A stretch of DNA of 64,000 nt from Siphonodentalium dalli (Eukaryota > Mollusca > Scaphopoda > Gadilida > Siphonodentaliidae), in the NCBI GenBank assembly GCA_032622095.1, contig CP136065.1:109533195-109597194 (forward strand). The letters run 5' to 3'. The position numbers were made by a program, and so were the translations under genes. This document shows positions 50,886-61,502 of this stretch, piece by piece; the stretch's first letter is position 1; each line of letters starts with the position of its first letter. A model generated the notes under the pieces. It was not told the origin of the DNA. It saw only the letters and a program-made list of their open reading frames with translations, and searched no databases.

Positions 50886-51259
50886 AGGCACAGATGGCCT
50901 TCGTGGTGGATATTGCTGTTTAAATAGTCACAGCCATTAAAACCGCCATAAACAGAAAGAATATTAAAATATAGACAGATTTTGTTCTTATACCATTCAT
51001 TAATATCGCGTAAATAATATGTTATTGTCAATTTTGCATGCTTTGTTATGTAAACAAAAGCCAAAAATGTTGCAGAACCTGGCTTCTGTTTACATATGAC
51101 ACAGTATACGATTTTGACAATAACATACTATATACACAATATTTATGATTGGTATATAAGAACAAAATATGTCTATCTTTTAATATTCTTTCTATTTATG
51201 GCAGCTTTAACGGGTGTGAATATTTAACAGCATACCCACCACAAAGGTCATCCATCCCT
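50886..51259. mobile_element. TTAA-flanked foldback MITE next to the copia element
   Basis: TTAA at 50882-50885 and 51260-51263. Arms of about 170 bp: GGCCTTCGTGGTGGATATTG pairs with the complement near 51225-51250. The copia element begins 17 bp beyond its right TTAA. Confidence 0.75.
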
Positions 51260-51280
51260 TTAACAAAATGTTCTCATTGT

Positions 51281-51366
51281 TGTTAGCATTGTATTGACTT
51301 TGGTTTCTATGTATTCCAGGCTATGGACTGAGGGCGTTAATGGTTACTAATTAAAGTATATTAACA
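51281..51366 (+). repeat. Left LTR, 86 bp
   Basis: Starts TGTTAGCATTG and ends TATATTAACA, identical to the right LTR. AATTAAA near its end could serve as polyadenylation signal; TATATTAA is TATA-like. Confidence 0.95.
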
Positions 51367-51367
51367 A

Positions 51368-51378
51368 TGGTAGCAGAG
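51368..51378 (+). other. Primer binding site for initiator-Met tRNA
   Basis: TGGTAGCAGAG, one base after the left LTR, is complementary to the 3' end of animal initiator methionine tRNA (ending CTCTGCTACCA). This is the common primer of Ty1/copia elements. Confidence 0.85.
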
Positions 51379-51453
51379 CGAGAACAGTAGTGTGACGATA
51401 ATCTTCGTTCTGTTCATCACAGAAACACAATAACTGTTCGTTGATCCTCACCG

Positions 51454-54400
51454 ATGGCTCAGCAATTAAAGACGCCCCCGGTCCTTGAGGATGATGACCA
51501 TTATAATGAATGGGTCCATGATGTTCATATATGGCAGTTGTTCACGGATCTGGAGAAAAAGAAACAAGGTCCGGCTGTTTATTTGACGCTGACGGGGAAG
51601 GCACGCGATTGTATACGAGACTTAACTCCTGCAGAAATCGGTGGTGATAATGGTGTTAAGACAATTATAGAAAAACTGGACTCTCTGTTTCTGAAGGATC
51701 AGTGTACACGTGCATACCTGGCCTTTAAAGAATTCTTTGACTTTCGAAGATCATCAGGAACGAGTATCACGGAATTCTTTGTCAAATTTGAATACCTGTA
51801 TCATAAGCTGAGACAGTTTAAGATGGAACTTCCTGATGGTGTGAAAGCCTTCTTTCTCCTGAATGCTGTAAATGTGACAGAGGAAAATGAAAAGTTGGCT
51901 CGTGCAACCGTTGATGAACTAACATATGATAATATGAAAGCTAAAATACGGACAATATTTGGTGATGAGAGTGCAGCAGATCATAGTGGAAGTGTGCCTG
52001 CTGTAAAGAGTGAACCAGTTTTTGAAACGGCACATGTCGAACAAGCGACAGGATATCAGAGAAACTGGAGAGGACGTGGACGTGTTCGAGGTGGACGTGG
52101 TCGTGGTTCTTACAATCAGTCTAGTGGTTCCTTCAGAAAGAACACTTCCAATGCTACTGACAGAGATGGGTCAGTGCTTCGTTGTTTTAATTGTGATTCC
52201 ACCAAACATTTTTTGAAAGACTGTCCCCATCCGAAAGACAGAAAGACTGCGAATGTTCAGTTGACATTGTTTAATTCCAAGCCAGATCAAGCCATGTCTC
52301 AATTAGTTAGAGAGACTCTGGGTATGGCTGTTTTGGACAGTGCTTGTACGAAAACAGTGACTGGTGAAACATGGTTGAATATATATATGGAGACATTGGA
52401 AGAGCATGACAGGAAAGATGTTGTTAGTTCGCATTCAGACACTAAATTTCGCTTTGGTGATGGCGCTGAAGTGACATCAAAGAGACTTGTAAAATTTCCG
52501 GCATGTGTGGGTGAGAAAAAAGTAACAATAGAAGCAAATGTTGTTCCTAACGAAATTCCTTTGCTTCTGAGCAGAGCTTCTATGAAGCGTGCAGATATGG
52601 TGGTGAATTTCAAATCCGATACGGCTAATGTACTAGGACATCATGTGAAATTGAAATGTACAGAATCAGGACATTATTGCATCCCGCTCACAAAGCTTCT
52701 TTTGTGTGATAACAGTCCACACTCCGTCATTCTGCATACTGTGCATATTCAGAAGCTTTCCATACAGGAAAAGAAAGTCAAAGCTGTAAAGCTGCATCGG
52801 CAGTTTTCACATGCATCTAAAGAAAAGCTGTGTAAGCTAGTTCAGGAGAGCAAGGACTTCAATGACAAGGAATTTCTTGATGCCATAAGAGAGGTATGTG
52901 ACTCGTGTGAAATATGTGAAAAATTCAAACGGCCGCATTATAGACCTGTTGTTGGACTTCCATTAGCTGACAAGTTCAATCAAGTAGTATGTATGGACCT
53001 GAAAGAACATGAACATAATAAGTCTTGGATTCTTCATCTGATTGATGCAGCAACCAGATATTCTGCTGCGTGCATTATATACACAAAACAGCAAGATGAG
53101 ATAGTGCGAAAAGTTTATAAGATGTGGATAGCTTATTTCGGATCTCCAACGAAATTTCTTTCGGACAATGGTGGTGAATTTTCCAATGAGTGTTTCCGTG
53201 AAATGAACGAGAAATTGAACATAGTAACAACAACAACTGCTGCCGAAGCTCCATTCAGCAATGGTATTGTGGAACGTCATAATTTGGTACTTGCAGAAAC
53301 GATGCAAAAGACACTTCAAGATGTGAAATGTGAAGCTGATGTTGCTCTAGCATGGGCAGTAAGCGCAAAAAATGCACTTCAAAATCATGGTGGATTTAGT
53401 CCTAACCAACTAGTTTTTGGACAGAATATAAACATTCCTTCAGTTCTCATAGATGATGTTCCTGCATTGGAACCCGCAACATCAAGAGATATCATTCGGA
53501 CAAATATGCAAGCCATGCATAAATCGCGAGAGAACTTCATTAAAGCTGAAGCAAGTGAGCGTATACAGAGAGCTCTTAGGCACCAAGTAAGAACATATTC
53601 TGATGAACATTTCTTCAATGGAGACAAAGTCTATTATAAACGGAAGAATTTCAAGGGATGGAAAGGACCTGCGGTGGTACTTGGTCAAGAGGGACAATTT
53701 GTGCTCATTAGACATGGTGGTGCATACTATCGAGTGCATCCTTGTCAACTTATGAAGGTGAAAGGGCAAGATGGAAAGTTGAGGCAATCTGACGATGATG
53801 AAAATAAACCTAATGGACCAAGACAGAAAACTAAACTTTCTGATGTAGATATAGAAGACGACTGTGACATTGTTAAAGAGACAAGTATTAAACGGGATCC
53901 TGAATCCTTAAGTGACACTGAACGTGATCCTGATGCAGAAACAGAGAGTGATTCCTTAAATGATGCAGCAGAAGACTCTCGCCAAAATGTTAAAGACAGT
54001 CAGATGAAACCACATCGAAATTCCTGCATAAATTTTAAGCTAAATTCCAGTGATGAGTGGAAAAAAGGGAAAGTTTTAAGTATGCAGCCTAAGAAGAGCG
54101 GGAAATACAAGAATTGGATTAATATCAAAGTGATGGATGATGTAGAACCCATATGTGTGAACTGGGACCATGTTGAATGTTGGACAGATGCAGATGAAGA
54201 TGAGAATGCTGTCTTAATGACTTCTGATAATGAGTTCTCACAAGAAGTGGTTAATGCGAAACAGAAGGAACTGGAAAATATGGTTCAGAATGATGTATTT
54301 CAAGAAGTTCCCTTTGACAATCAACAAACTATATCGTCAAGATGGATCATTACTGAGAAAACACTAGCAGATGGATCAAAGAAAGTAAAGGCACGTTTAG

Positions 54401-55704
54401 TGGCTCGTGGATTCGAGGAGGATTCAACTAAATTAGAAACTGATTCTCCAACTTGTTGCAGAGAAAGTTTGAGAATGGTGTTTTCCACAGCTGCTATTAA
54501 ATCTTGGGAGCTACAATCTATAGACATAAGTGCTGCTTTTCTTCAAGGAAAACAAATGCAACGCGATGTGTTCTTAAAGCCTCCAAAGGATGTTTGTCCT
54601 GAATACACTGTATGGCATCTGAATAAGTGTATATACGGTTTAAATGATGCACCACGATCATGGTATAATAAAGTGAGACAGGCCATGCTAGAACTTGGTG
54701 CGACTGTGAGCAGCTATGATAATGCCTTGTTTTTGTGGCATGATGTGAAGGACACTTTGACAGGGATCTTGGCATGTCATGTAGATGATTTTGTCTTCTG
54801 CGGAAGTGAACAATTTAATCGTGATGTTATTCTAAAACTCAAAGGAATTTTCAAGATTGGTGCTCACGAGAATGGATCTTTTAAATACCTGGGACTAAAT
54901 ATCCAGCAGTCACCTGATAAAGGTGTGATTGTGAATCAGGAGCTTTATATTCCATCAATTAAAAACATTGAAAACACTCGGCCAAATGCGAGAAGAACAG
55001 ATGAACTAACCACAAGTGACAAGAACGAGTTAAAAAGACTCAGTGGTCAAATGATGTGGGTAACCTCACAAACTCGTCCGGATATGTGTTATGAAACATG
55101 TGTGATGAGCAACACAGGAAAGAACCCAACTCTGCAGTTAGTTCATGATGCTAATAAGGCATGCTCTAAAATTCAGTCTGAGAGAGTTGATCTCAAGTTT
55201 CCAAATCTTGGAGACCCAAGTCGGTTAAAAGTGGTGACATATTCTGATGCTACTTATGCAAGTCTTCCTGATGGCTCGTCTCAAGGAGGATTCATAGTGT
55301 TTCTTGAAGGGGAGAATGGCTTAGTAGCGCCAATAAGCTGGCAATCAAAGAAGCTAACCAGAGTTACCAAGAGTCCTCTAGCTTCTGAAACCTTGGCATT
55401 AAGTGAGGCAGCAGATGCTGGTTTCTTGGTTTCTTCCTTAATTCAGGAAATTTTTAAGTTACCTCGACTTCCGAAGGTAGAATGTTTAACTGATAATTCG
55501 TCTCTTAATGAAACTCTCAAAACTTCAACACTTGTATCGGACAAACGGTTGAGAGTAGACATCTCAAGGATTAGAGAAATGGTGAAGGAAGAGGAAATAA
55601 AAGTATCCTGGACAATCGCAAGGAAGCAGCTTGCAGACCCACTTACAAAGCGTGGAGCTTCTTCAAAGGAACTTCTAACTGTACTTCGGAATGCCAGATT
55701 CTGA
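51454..55704 (+). CDS. Copia Gag-Pol polyprotein, 1416 aa
   Basis: Single ORF, start in good context (CCGATGG). Order: Gag (UBN2-type) about 1-190; Arg/Gly-rich segment 206-218; zinc knuckle C244-C247-H252-C257; aspartic protease with LDSA (Asp295); integrase zinc site H448, H453, C485, C488; integrase catalytic triad D515, D571, E607 (D-D-35-E); acidic, Ser-rich spacer about 790-890; reverse transcriptase about 965-1160 with YGLNDAPRSWY and CHVDDF (D1111, D1112, in place of the usual YVDD); RNase H about 1255-1410 starting TYSDATYAS (D1265) with LTDNSS. All catalytic residues are present, so it may be active. Gag and Pol are one frame without a visible shift site, so Gag excess must arise by splicing or proteolysis. 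Confidence 0.96.
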   Translation: MAQQLKTPPVLEDDDHYNEWVHDVHIWQLFTDLEKKKQGPAVYLTLTGKARDCIRDLTPAEIGGDNGVKTIIEKLDSLFLKDQCTRAYLAFKEFFDFRRSSGTSITEFFVKFEYLYHKLRQFKMELPDGVKAFFLLNAVNVTEENEKLARATVDELTYDNMKAKIRTIFGDESAADHSGSVPAVKSEPVFETAHVEQATGYQRNWRGRGRVRGGRGRGSYNQSSGSFRKNTSNATDRDGSVLRCFNCDSTKHFLKDCPHPKDRKTANVQLTLFNSKPDQAMSQLVRETLGMAVLDSACTKTVTGETWLNIYMETLEEHDRKDVVSSHSDTKFRFGDGAEVTSKRLVKFPACVGEKKVTIEANVVPNEIPLLLSRASMKRADMVVNFKSDTANVLGHHVKLKCTESGHYCIPLTKLLLCDNSPHSVILHTVHIQKLSIQEKKVKAVKLHRQFSHASKEKLCKLVQESKDFNDKEFLDAIREVCDSCEICEKFKRPHYRPVVGLPLADKFNQVVCMDLKEHEHNKSWILHLIDAATRYSAACIIYTKQQDEIVRKVYKMWIAYFGSPTKFLSDNGGEFSNECFREMNEKLNIVTTTTAAEAPFSNGIVERHNLVLAETMQKTLQDVKCEADVALAWAVSAKNALQNHGGFSPNQLVFGQNINIPSVLIDDVPALEPATSRDIIRTNMQAMHKSRENFIKAEASERIQRALRHQVRTYSDEHFFNGDKVYYKRKNFKGWKGPAVVLGQEGQFVLIRHGGAYYRVHPCQLMKVKGQDGKLRQSDDDENKPNGPRQKTKLSDVDIEDDCDIVKETSIKRDPESLSDTERDPDAETESDSLNDAAEDSRQNVKDSQMKPHRNSCINFKLNSSDEWKKGKVLSMQPKKSGKYKNWINIKVMDDVEPICVNWDHVECWTDADEDENAVLMTSDNEFSQEVVNAKQKELENMVQNDVFQEVPFDNQQTISSRWIITEKTLADGSKKVKARLVARGFEEDSTKLETDSPTCCRESLRMVFSTAAIKSWELQSIDISAAFLQGKQMQRDVFLKPPKDVCPEYTVWHLNKCIYGLNDAPRSWYNKVRQAMLELGATVSSYDNALFLWHDVKDTLTGILACHVDDFVFCGSEQFNRDVILKLKGIFKIGAHENGSFKYLGLNIQQSPDKGVIVNQELYIPSIKNIENTRPNARRTDELTTSDKNELKRLSGQMMWVTSQTRPDMCYETCVMSNTGKNPTLQLVHDANKACSKIQSERVDLKFPNLGDPSRLKVVTYSDATYASLPDGSSQGGFIVFLEGENGLVAPISWQSKKLTRVTKSPLASETLALSEAADAGFLVSSLIQEIFKLPRLPKVECLTDNSSLNETLKTSTLVSDKRLRVDISRIREMVKEEEIKVSWTIARKQLADPLTKRGASSKELLTVLRNARF

Positions 55705-55813
55705 TTCTATGGATTCTAAGAAATGAGATGTCATGGGTGTACTTTCATAAAAATGTTAACAACAGGAGTTTGTGATTTTCAGTTATTATTTGTTTTCATT
55801 TAGCAGACAGTTC

Positions 55814-55823
55814 AGAAGAAGGA
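55814..55823 (+). other. Candidate polypurine tract
   Basis: AGAAGAAGGA lies 7 bp before the right LTR; such tracts usually touch the LTR, so the true plus-strand primer may differ. Confidence 0.35.
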
Positions 55824-55830
55824 CCTGCAA

Positions 55831-55916
55831 TGTTAGCATTGTATTGACTTTGGTTTCTATGTATTCCAGGCTATGGACTGAGGGCGTTAATGGTTACTAA
55901 TTAAAGTATATTAACA
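55831..55916 (+). repeat. Right LTR, 86 bp
   Basis: Identical to the left LTR, followed by the ATTGT target duplication. Confidence 0.95.
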
Positions 55917-56197
55917 ATTGTTATTGCTATTTGTTTTTTTTCCTTTTCCCTTATTTCTTTTTATTCTCTGGTTGCCTTTCCCATACATGTATAGCCATTG
56001 TGCAAGAAAGTATTTCTATGCGTATCTCTCTATTGCATTGGATTAAAATTACCGCACATGCTGAAGTAACTGAAAGATAGAAATATGTATGTAATAAAAT
56101 GTCATTGGTATATCCTTGTACCCCAAATCACATTAAAGGGGCACAATACCTTTGCAGTGGGTTAATGTACAAAAAGTTTAAATATAAAAGTCTGTAA

Positions 56198-56602
56198 AAA
56201 CATCACAACCAAGAATAAAATGGAGAAATAGATAAACTTTGTTCTTACAATGTATATTCATTATTGATAGTTCTCCAATAACAACATTCCAAGTATTGAA
56301 ACCATTGCTATGTAAACAAAACTGTTACAGTGAATTGTCAACAGACATTGCTGATCGTGTGGTAAGTTCAAATATTTTAGTCTGAATATGATATTTAGAA
56401 TATTTTTCCAATGTTTACAGTCAAATTTTTATTAAACGTTGGTATAATTTTTGCACTAATTAAACTTTTATTGGTAATTCCACAGTAACAGTAATGTTTA
56501 CATAGCAATGGTTTCGACATGCAAAATCTCATTTTTTTAGAGTTAATAATACAAATGACTGCAAATGAGAACAAATTCTATCTTGTTTTGATGTTCTTTT
56601 TG
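56198..56602. repeat. Long foldback repeat
   Basis: Arms of roughly 120 bp. The best stretch AACCATTGCTATGTAAACA (about 56299) pairs exactly with TGTTTACATAGCAATGGTT (about 56496). Confidence 0.6.
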
Positions 56603-56837
56603 ACCCATTCATAATAGGAGCTGCACTTGTGCAACATTAAAGATCCTGTGCCAGTTCATTCTCTTATATATGTGAGTCTCCCATAGGGTCAATATTGTTA
56701 GGCCAATGTATGTCGTACTCCATTTTCTGGCACATTATAGCATTATATTTGGAAATGCCTACAAAATGATGCCAGGCAAATTTGCAATTGTATGAAGGAG
56801 GCCTAAGGGTTGAGGGAATACACATTAAAACTGTTAA

Positions 56838-57284
56838 AGGCCCACTTAATTTTCGAATCCGCAGATCACATTATATACAACATATTCCATGTTATATACC
56901 ATTTGAAAGAGGAAGCTCCAAAACATTGTATTATTAACTGATCCGGTCGAATAAACTGGGAACATGTGGTACCAAGGTGTGTCCTGTAATTAGTTTTGAT
57001 CCGGAATGTTGTGATTGTCAAGGTACCAAGGTATATTCTGTGCTATAAGTATATTATACTCAATGGAAGGGGAATAACTCTATCTCTTAGTTTGAATTCT
57101 GATGTACATGTTGTATTCTGGGTTGACAAGGGGGGAGTCTTGGAATGAATCGATCTCTATAACTTAGTGGACAGTCCTAGACCACAGCTGCTTCGTATTC
57201 TGGTGGAATATTTATGTTTTCTGGTCCTCTTCCAAATGGTATAGGGAATAATGTTATCTGTGCATTTGAAAATTAAGTGGGCCT
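56838..57284. mobile_element. TTAA-flanked MITE, 447 bp
   Basis: TTAA at 56834-56837 and 57285-57288. Ends AGGCCCACTTAATTTTCGAA and the near complement TTGAAAATTAAGTGGGCCT; inner arms extend to about 80 bp. Confidence 0.78.
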
Positions 57285-57575
57285 TTAAAGACTTGTCATC
57301 ATACCAACCAGTTCTACACTATTTGTTCCACTGATATTCATCTAATTTTGTTTTCAATGGTAATATGGTACTCTTTGAAATAATTTATTTTTATATTTTG
57401 ATACAGTAAACATTGATAAAAGAATTACTTTATTGACTCTCTCATTGACATCTCTGACCCATGTTAGGTTTTTAAATTAATTTACCATTGCATTGGGATC
57501 CTGTTTTTGCTAAAAAATACATGCTTATGATGTTTGTTAGACAGAGGATGTTGAAATATTGGGACAGTTGTTTAA

Positions 57576-57939
57576 TCCTTTCAGTGCCAATTTTTTTGGG
57601 TATGCTTAAGCATGCTATAGCGAATTTAAAAACAAACTGGATAAAACCTTAGGGGCATGTTATAACTCAAAACTTTCACCAAGTATTCATAGTAATAATT
57701 TTGATGCTCATGAAAAACGTAAGATTCCCTGGCACTAAACCTACAAAAATAAGTCTGTTAAAGAATATAAGAAAAAATTATTAAAATTGTAAAAAATAAT
57801 AACAAATGATGAAAAATTGTTAGGCCAATGCATTCTCTTATATATGCGAGGCGACCTATGGTCGACTCGCATATATAAGAGAATGCATTGGCACAGGGTA
57901 TATGGGTTGATACAAAAATCGGACCTGGCACTGAAAGGG
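57576..57939. mobile_element. TTAA-flanked piggyBac-like MITE
   Basis: TTAA at 57572-57575 and 57940-57943. Ends TCCTTTCAGTGCC and GGCACTGAAAGGG; central TATATGCGAGGCGACC hairpin as in 40967-41200. Its right TTAA also starts the next element. Confidence 0.75.
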
Positions 57940-57943
57940 TTAA

Positions 57944-58192
57944 CACTTTCTTTACTGGATGGATTCTCCCACCCAGTTATAAAATTATACATTGGAATGG
58001 TATATTAATGATCCAGAGGGATATATTCCAGAAATATAAGCAGACGACCAATAATACAAGTACAGAAGGATTAATTCATATCATTGGGAAATGTTCAGAT
58101 AATAAGTTCAACAAACTGGCCATATGTTGAGCTTATCATCTGAACATTCCCTAAGGGATCTACCCCTCAATGAGTATTTAGTTAAGAAAGGA
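57944..58192. mobile_element. TTAA-type MITE, relative of 19030-19445
   Basis: Begins after the shared TTAA with CACTTTCTTTACTGGATGG, has the hairpin ATGTTCAGATAATAAGTTC (58091-58148), and ends near TTAAGAAAGG. Right boundary approximate. Confidence 0.45.
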
Positions 58193-59499
58193 AGCTAGGG
58201 ATAAACAAACAGGTTATTTTTTTAGTATAGATTTACAGTTGGGGCGGGTGATGGAAACTCCAGTGGCGAAATGTACAAAGCTTGTGTATTATACACATGT
58301 TATAAAGTTCTCTGTCAAGATAGGTCAGAACATCAAAGAAATTCCCAGGTTTTGTACTGGTGGAATATGATTCTCGCTACATGCTAAGGTAGAGTAGAGA
58401 TTCATGGCATGATCTAATATGCAAGATACTTAACAAACGTTCAGTTGGGTGTCTACATGTAGTAAGTTGAATGCAACCAGAAACAGTACTTTTCCCCAAG
58501 ATCTCCACAACTCCACTTCACTATAACTATAACCATGCAAATATACACCGAGCTATATGTTCCATATATGTTGAGTCGATATTGTGATGATCGGTCGAAG
58601 CATAGATTATTGGTATTTGTTTCGGACCCGAAAGAGTCTTGATGCACCCCCCCTAATGTCCACACCGTAACGCGCACCTCATGGACCAACGGATATGCTA
58701 AACCCTTAGTCAAATCCAGTTTTGATGAAGTAAGTTGCCTACCACAAACTATTTAGTATAAATATTGAATGGTTTTGGAAAAATTAAAAACAAATTTATA
58801 TCATTTTCGGGTCTGGCCATACCCAGGGATAATTTTTTTGTTCAAATATATGGGCAATTTCATTTTTCCAGATTTCAAACTCATAAAAAAAACTTTTTGT
58901 TCATTTAAGGCAGAATCACCAATGGTCGGTACCCGCTGTCCCTGTTTCCCCTACTGAAGCATTCAAGCATACTCCAATTGCCAATAGCACATCATTATAA
59001 TTTGGTCTCACAATCTGAATGGCTTGATCCACAGGGCTATGGCAGGTCTAGTGGTAACTACATGTACATATCTAGTCATCTAGCAGAGGTGTGAGATACA
59101 CAAGCATCAAATATTAACCATAATATGTTGTGGTTTTAAAATAGTTGCCAGTGTAAACCAAATTACCCGCAATACACCATACAGGCCAATGTGAATTGTC
59201 AATTTATAAACTACTATTACATAATTCAGGCATCAGTTGTCTTTGTTGATCTGTATCTCCTTGCATATATAAAGATTCTTTACTCAATTGCATACTTAGT
59301 CATTCTACATTCACATGCGTGTGTGTTGGCTGCATTCTAAAAGACTCAAAATGCCCGGCGTGTCCCTTTACTAAACAAAGGAAGGAGTGAACACATATAT
59401 CTAATGTGAGTAGAGGGGGTAATGCGTCAAGAGTACATGGCTATATGGATGACAATCTGTAGGGTCCCCTGGGTTCCATGGTTAGTTAAAGATTCATAA
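58193..59499. other. No gene or repeat recognised
   Basis: Short frames only (58453-58713 minus, 58769-58957 plus), without splice context or recognisable domains. Confidence 0.35.
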
Positions 59500-59960
59500 T
59501 CTGAATTATAGCTCGCAAATTACTATTTCCTTGGCTTCGGGGTAAAAATATCTGATTCAAGTCGAGGAACCCACCCATCGAAGCTCAGAGTGATCAGATA
59601 TTGATTTTTGAAATCTATTATTTTGCACCACCAATAATTTTTTCAGTGGCCCAATAAAAGCCGACAAGAAGATGGTCTCAGACCAAATTGCATATGAAGA
59701 TGGTTAACTCTAAAATCAAGTTGCTTTTTTGGTCAGATATTTGACAAACCCCGGCAAAATTTCGTTGAACAAAATGTTGATAAATAACAAGTTTTGGGCA
59801 ATTTTATACTATAGTTGACTGTGGTTAGCATTATTTTTGGGCAATTAATCAATTCTGAAAACTGAGGCAGAATTTCAAGAAATGTTGTTGTTGGAATCTG
59901 ATAATGTGGGGACCATCAAATCGGATTGAGTAGCTTTAAATTCTTTTAGCGTTATTCATG
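59500..59960 (+). repeat. Dispersed repeat, third copy of the 36.7 kb family
   Basis: Shares AAATTACTATTTCCTTGG, 'gattcaagtcgaggaaccca' and GAAGATGGTTAACTCTAAAA with 36726-37150. Confidence 0.65.
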
Positions 59961-60660
59961 GTTGTAAGAACAAATAGAGGAAAATATTAATTAGTTTCTT
60001 GTGTAGAGGCGGTGCATTGTGTCCCATGCTATAATATGCATGTTTTACCATGCTGCACTCCTACAGTACTTCCTTGCATAATTATGCATGTTGTCTAGAT
60101 CAGACAGTACTTATATATTACTAGCTGGAGAACCCAGCGTTGCTCGAGTAAATAATTAGTCCCTATTCCATGAGACACCCTGAGGAATTATTAGTTACCC
60201 ATATTCTCCCTCCATATCTTCTAAGCTGATTATGAATGCTCTCTATTGTGACTTTAAGTCATCTGAGCTCCATGACATCTATCCCATGATAATCACTTGG
60301 ACAAGTTACAAGTGAGTACCAATTTTCCCACATATATTGTAATCTGATAAACAAAATTATTTATTAATCATATAATATACTGTATAGCATCTTTCCTCTC
60401 ACACACCGTTGAAAACAAAAGTCATTTACGCTGGATATTAGAACTGTTTCCAAATTGGAAAGTGATATAGTTTCTCACATGTTTTATCAGTATGGTACGT
60501 GGTACATGTGTACCATAGTAGTTTTATGTGTGAAAATGCAATGCTGAAATCACCAGGGTGAAAAAATGGTACCAGGTAATATCAGCGATAACTCTATTTT
60601 ATAATAGCATATTGTGCATCTGGGGTATTTTGTCTCTTTTTGTGAGAAGAAAAACTATGA
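59961..60660. other. No gene recognised
   Basis: AT-rich. At about 60124 a block AACCCAGCGTTGCTCGAGTA resembles the ends of dispersed animal repeats carrying CCCGGCGTTGCCCGGG-like sequence; too short to classify. Confidence 0.3.
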
Positions 60661-60661
60661 G

Positions 60662-60822
60662 AGGCCAAATTCACTTTTAATAATTATTTGCGCTTAAGCT
60701 CAATTATTTGTGCTTAAGCACAATTATAATGTTTTATGCTTAAGCACAAAGTTTTACGCTTAAGCGATAATAATTTTGCTTAAGCAAGCGCAAATAATTA
60801 TTAAAAGTGAAATTTGCCTTCT
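60662..60822. repeat. Foldback with five GCTTAAGC-type palindromes
   Basis: Outer arms AATTCACTTTTAATAATTAT and complement (about 38 bp each). Inside, GCTTAAGC or CGCTTAAG recurs about every 20-25 bp. Confidence 0.75.
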
Positions 60823-61502
60823 CAGCCAAATCTTCACGCGACGGAAAAATACCGAGCTGAATCTTCCTGCAACCGAATCTAGGGTCAGAATATTGTTGTA
60901 ACTATGTAGCTAAGTCATGCAGTGTAAGGTAATCACATGTGTCGGTCATATAACTGTCATGATTTTCTCAAAAATACAACAGGGTGAATTAAAAAAAGGG
61001 TATATTTACATGGTTCCAATTCATCTAGATGAAATATACATGGTGATTTTAACAGGGTGAATTGTTTCTAGGGATAAGTGAGCCTATAGATAAATAAGAT
61101 AAGATAAGATTACAGTTTTCAATTAAAGACGCCCTGGTGGCAGACTAATCATATAAATACAAAATAAGTGCAAAATAGAATAAGACTGTACATAGATTGT
61201 GTGATTAGAGTGATTATGTTGATTTAACTAAAATATTGTGTACTAAAAGGTATAATAATTGCGCTTTTAAATTATATTGCGGAATTATATTGCCCTCACA
61301 GCTTCAGCACAATTATGATATAAAATTATAAATACAGAAACTGCACGCAACTTTAATTATTTAATCGGAACTTATTTTAGCACCGTCCAATTTCTATATA
61401 TCACCGGAAAGCACCTGTCGTTTTTCACGTGTGGAAATTGTGCAATAAAAAATTATCACAATATTGCGTAAATCGTATTGATCTGTTTATATTTTTATAA
61501 AA

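Larger units (their letters stand above)
51281..55916 (+). mobile_element. Intact Ty1/copia LTR retrotransposon, 4636 bp
   Basis: Two identical 86-bp LTRs (51281-51366, 55831-55916) begin TG and end CA, and a 5-bp target duplication ATTGT flanks them (51276-51280, 55917-55921). Primer binding site just inside the left LTR, and a single uninterrupted polyprotein ORF in between. Identical LTRs and a perfect target duplication mean a recent insertion. LTRs this short are unusual for any LTR element. By domain order (integrase before reverse transcriptase) it is Ty1/copia; placement in a mollusc/marine copia clade is plausible but untested. Confidence 0.96.
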
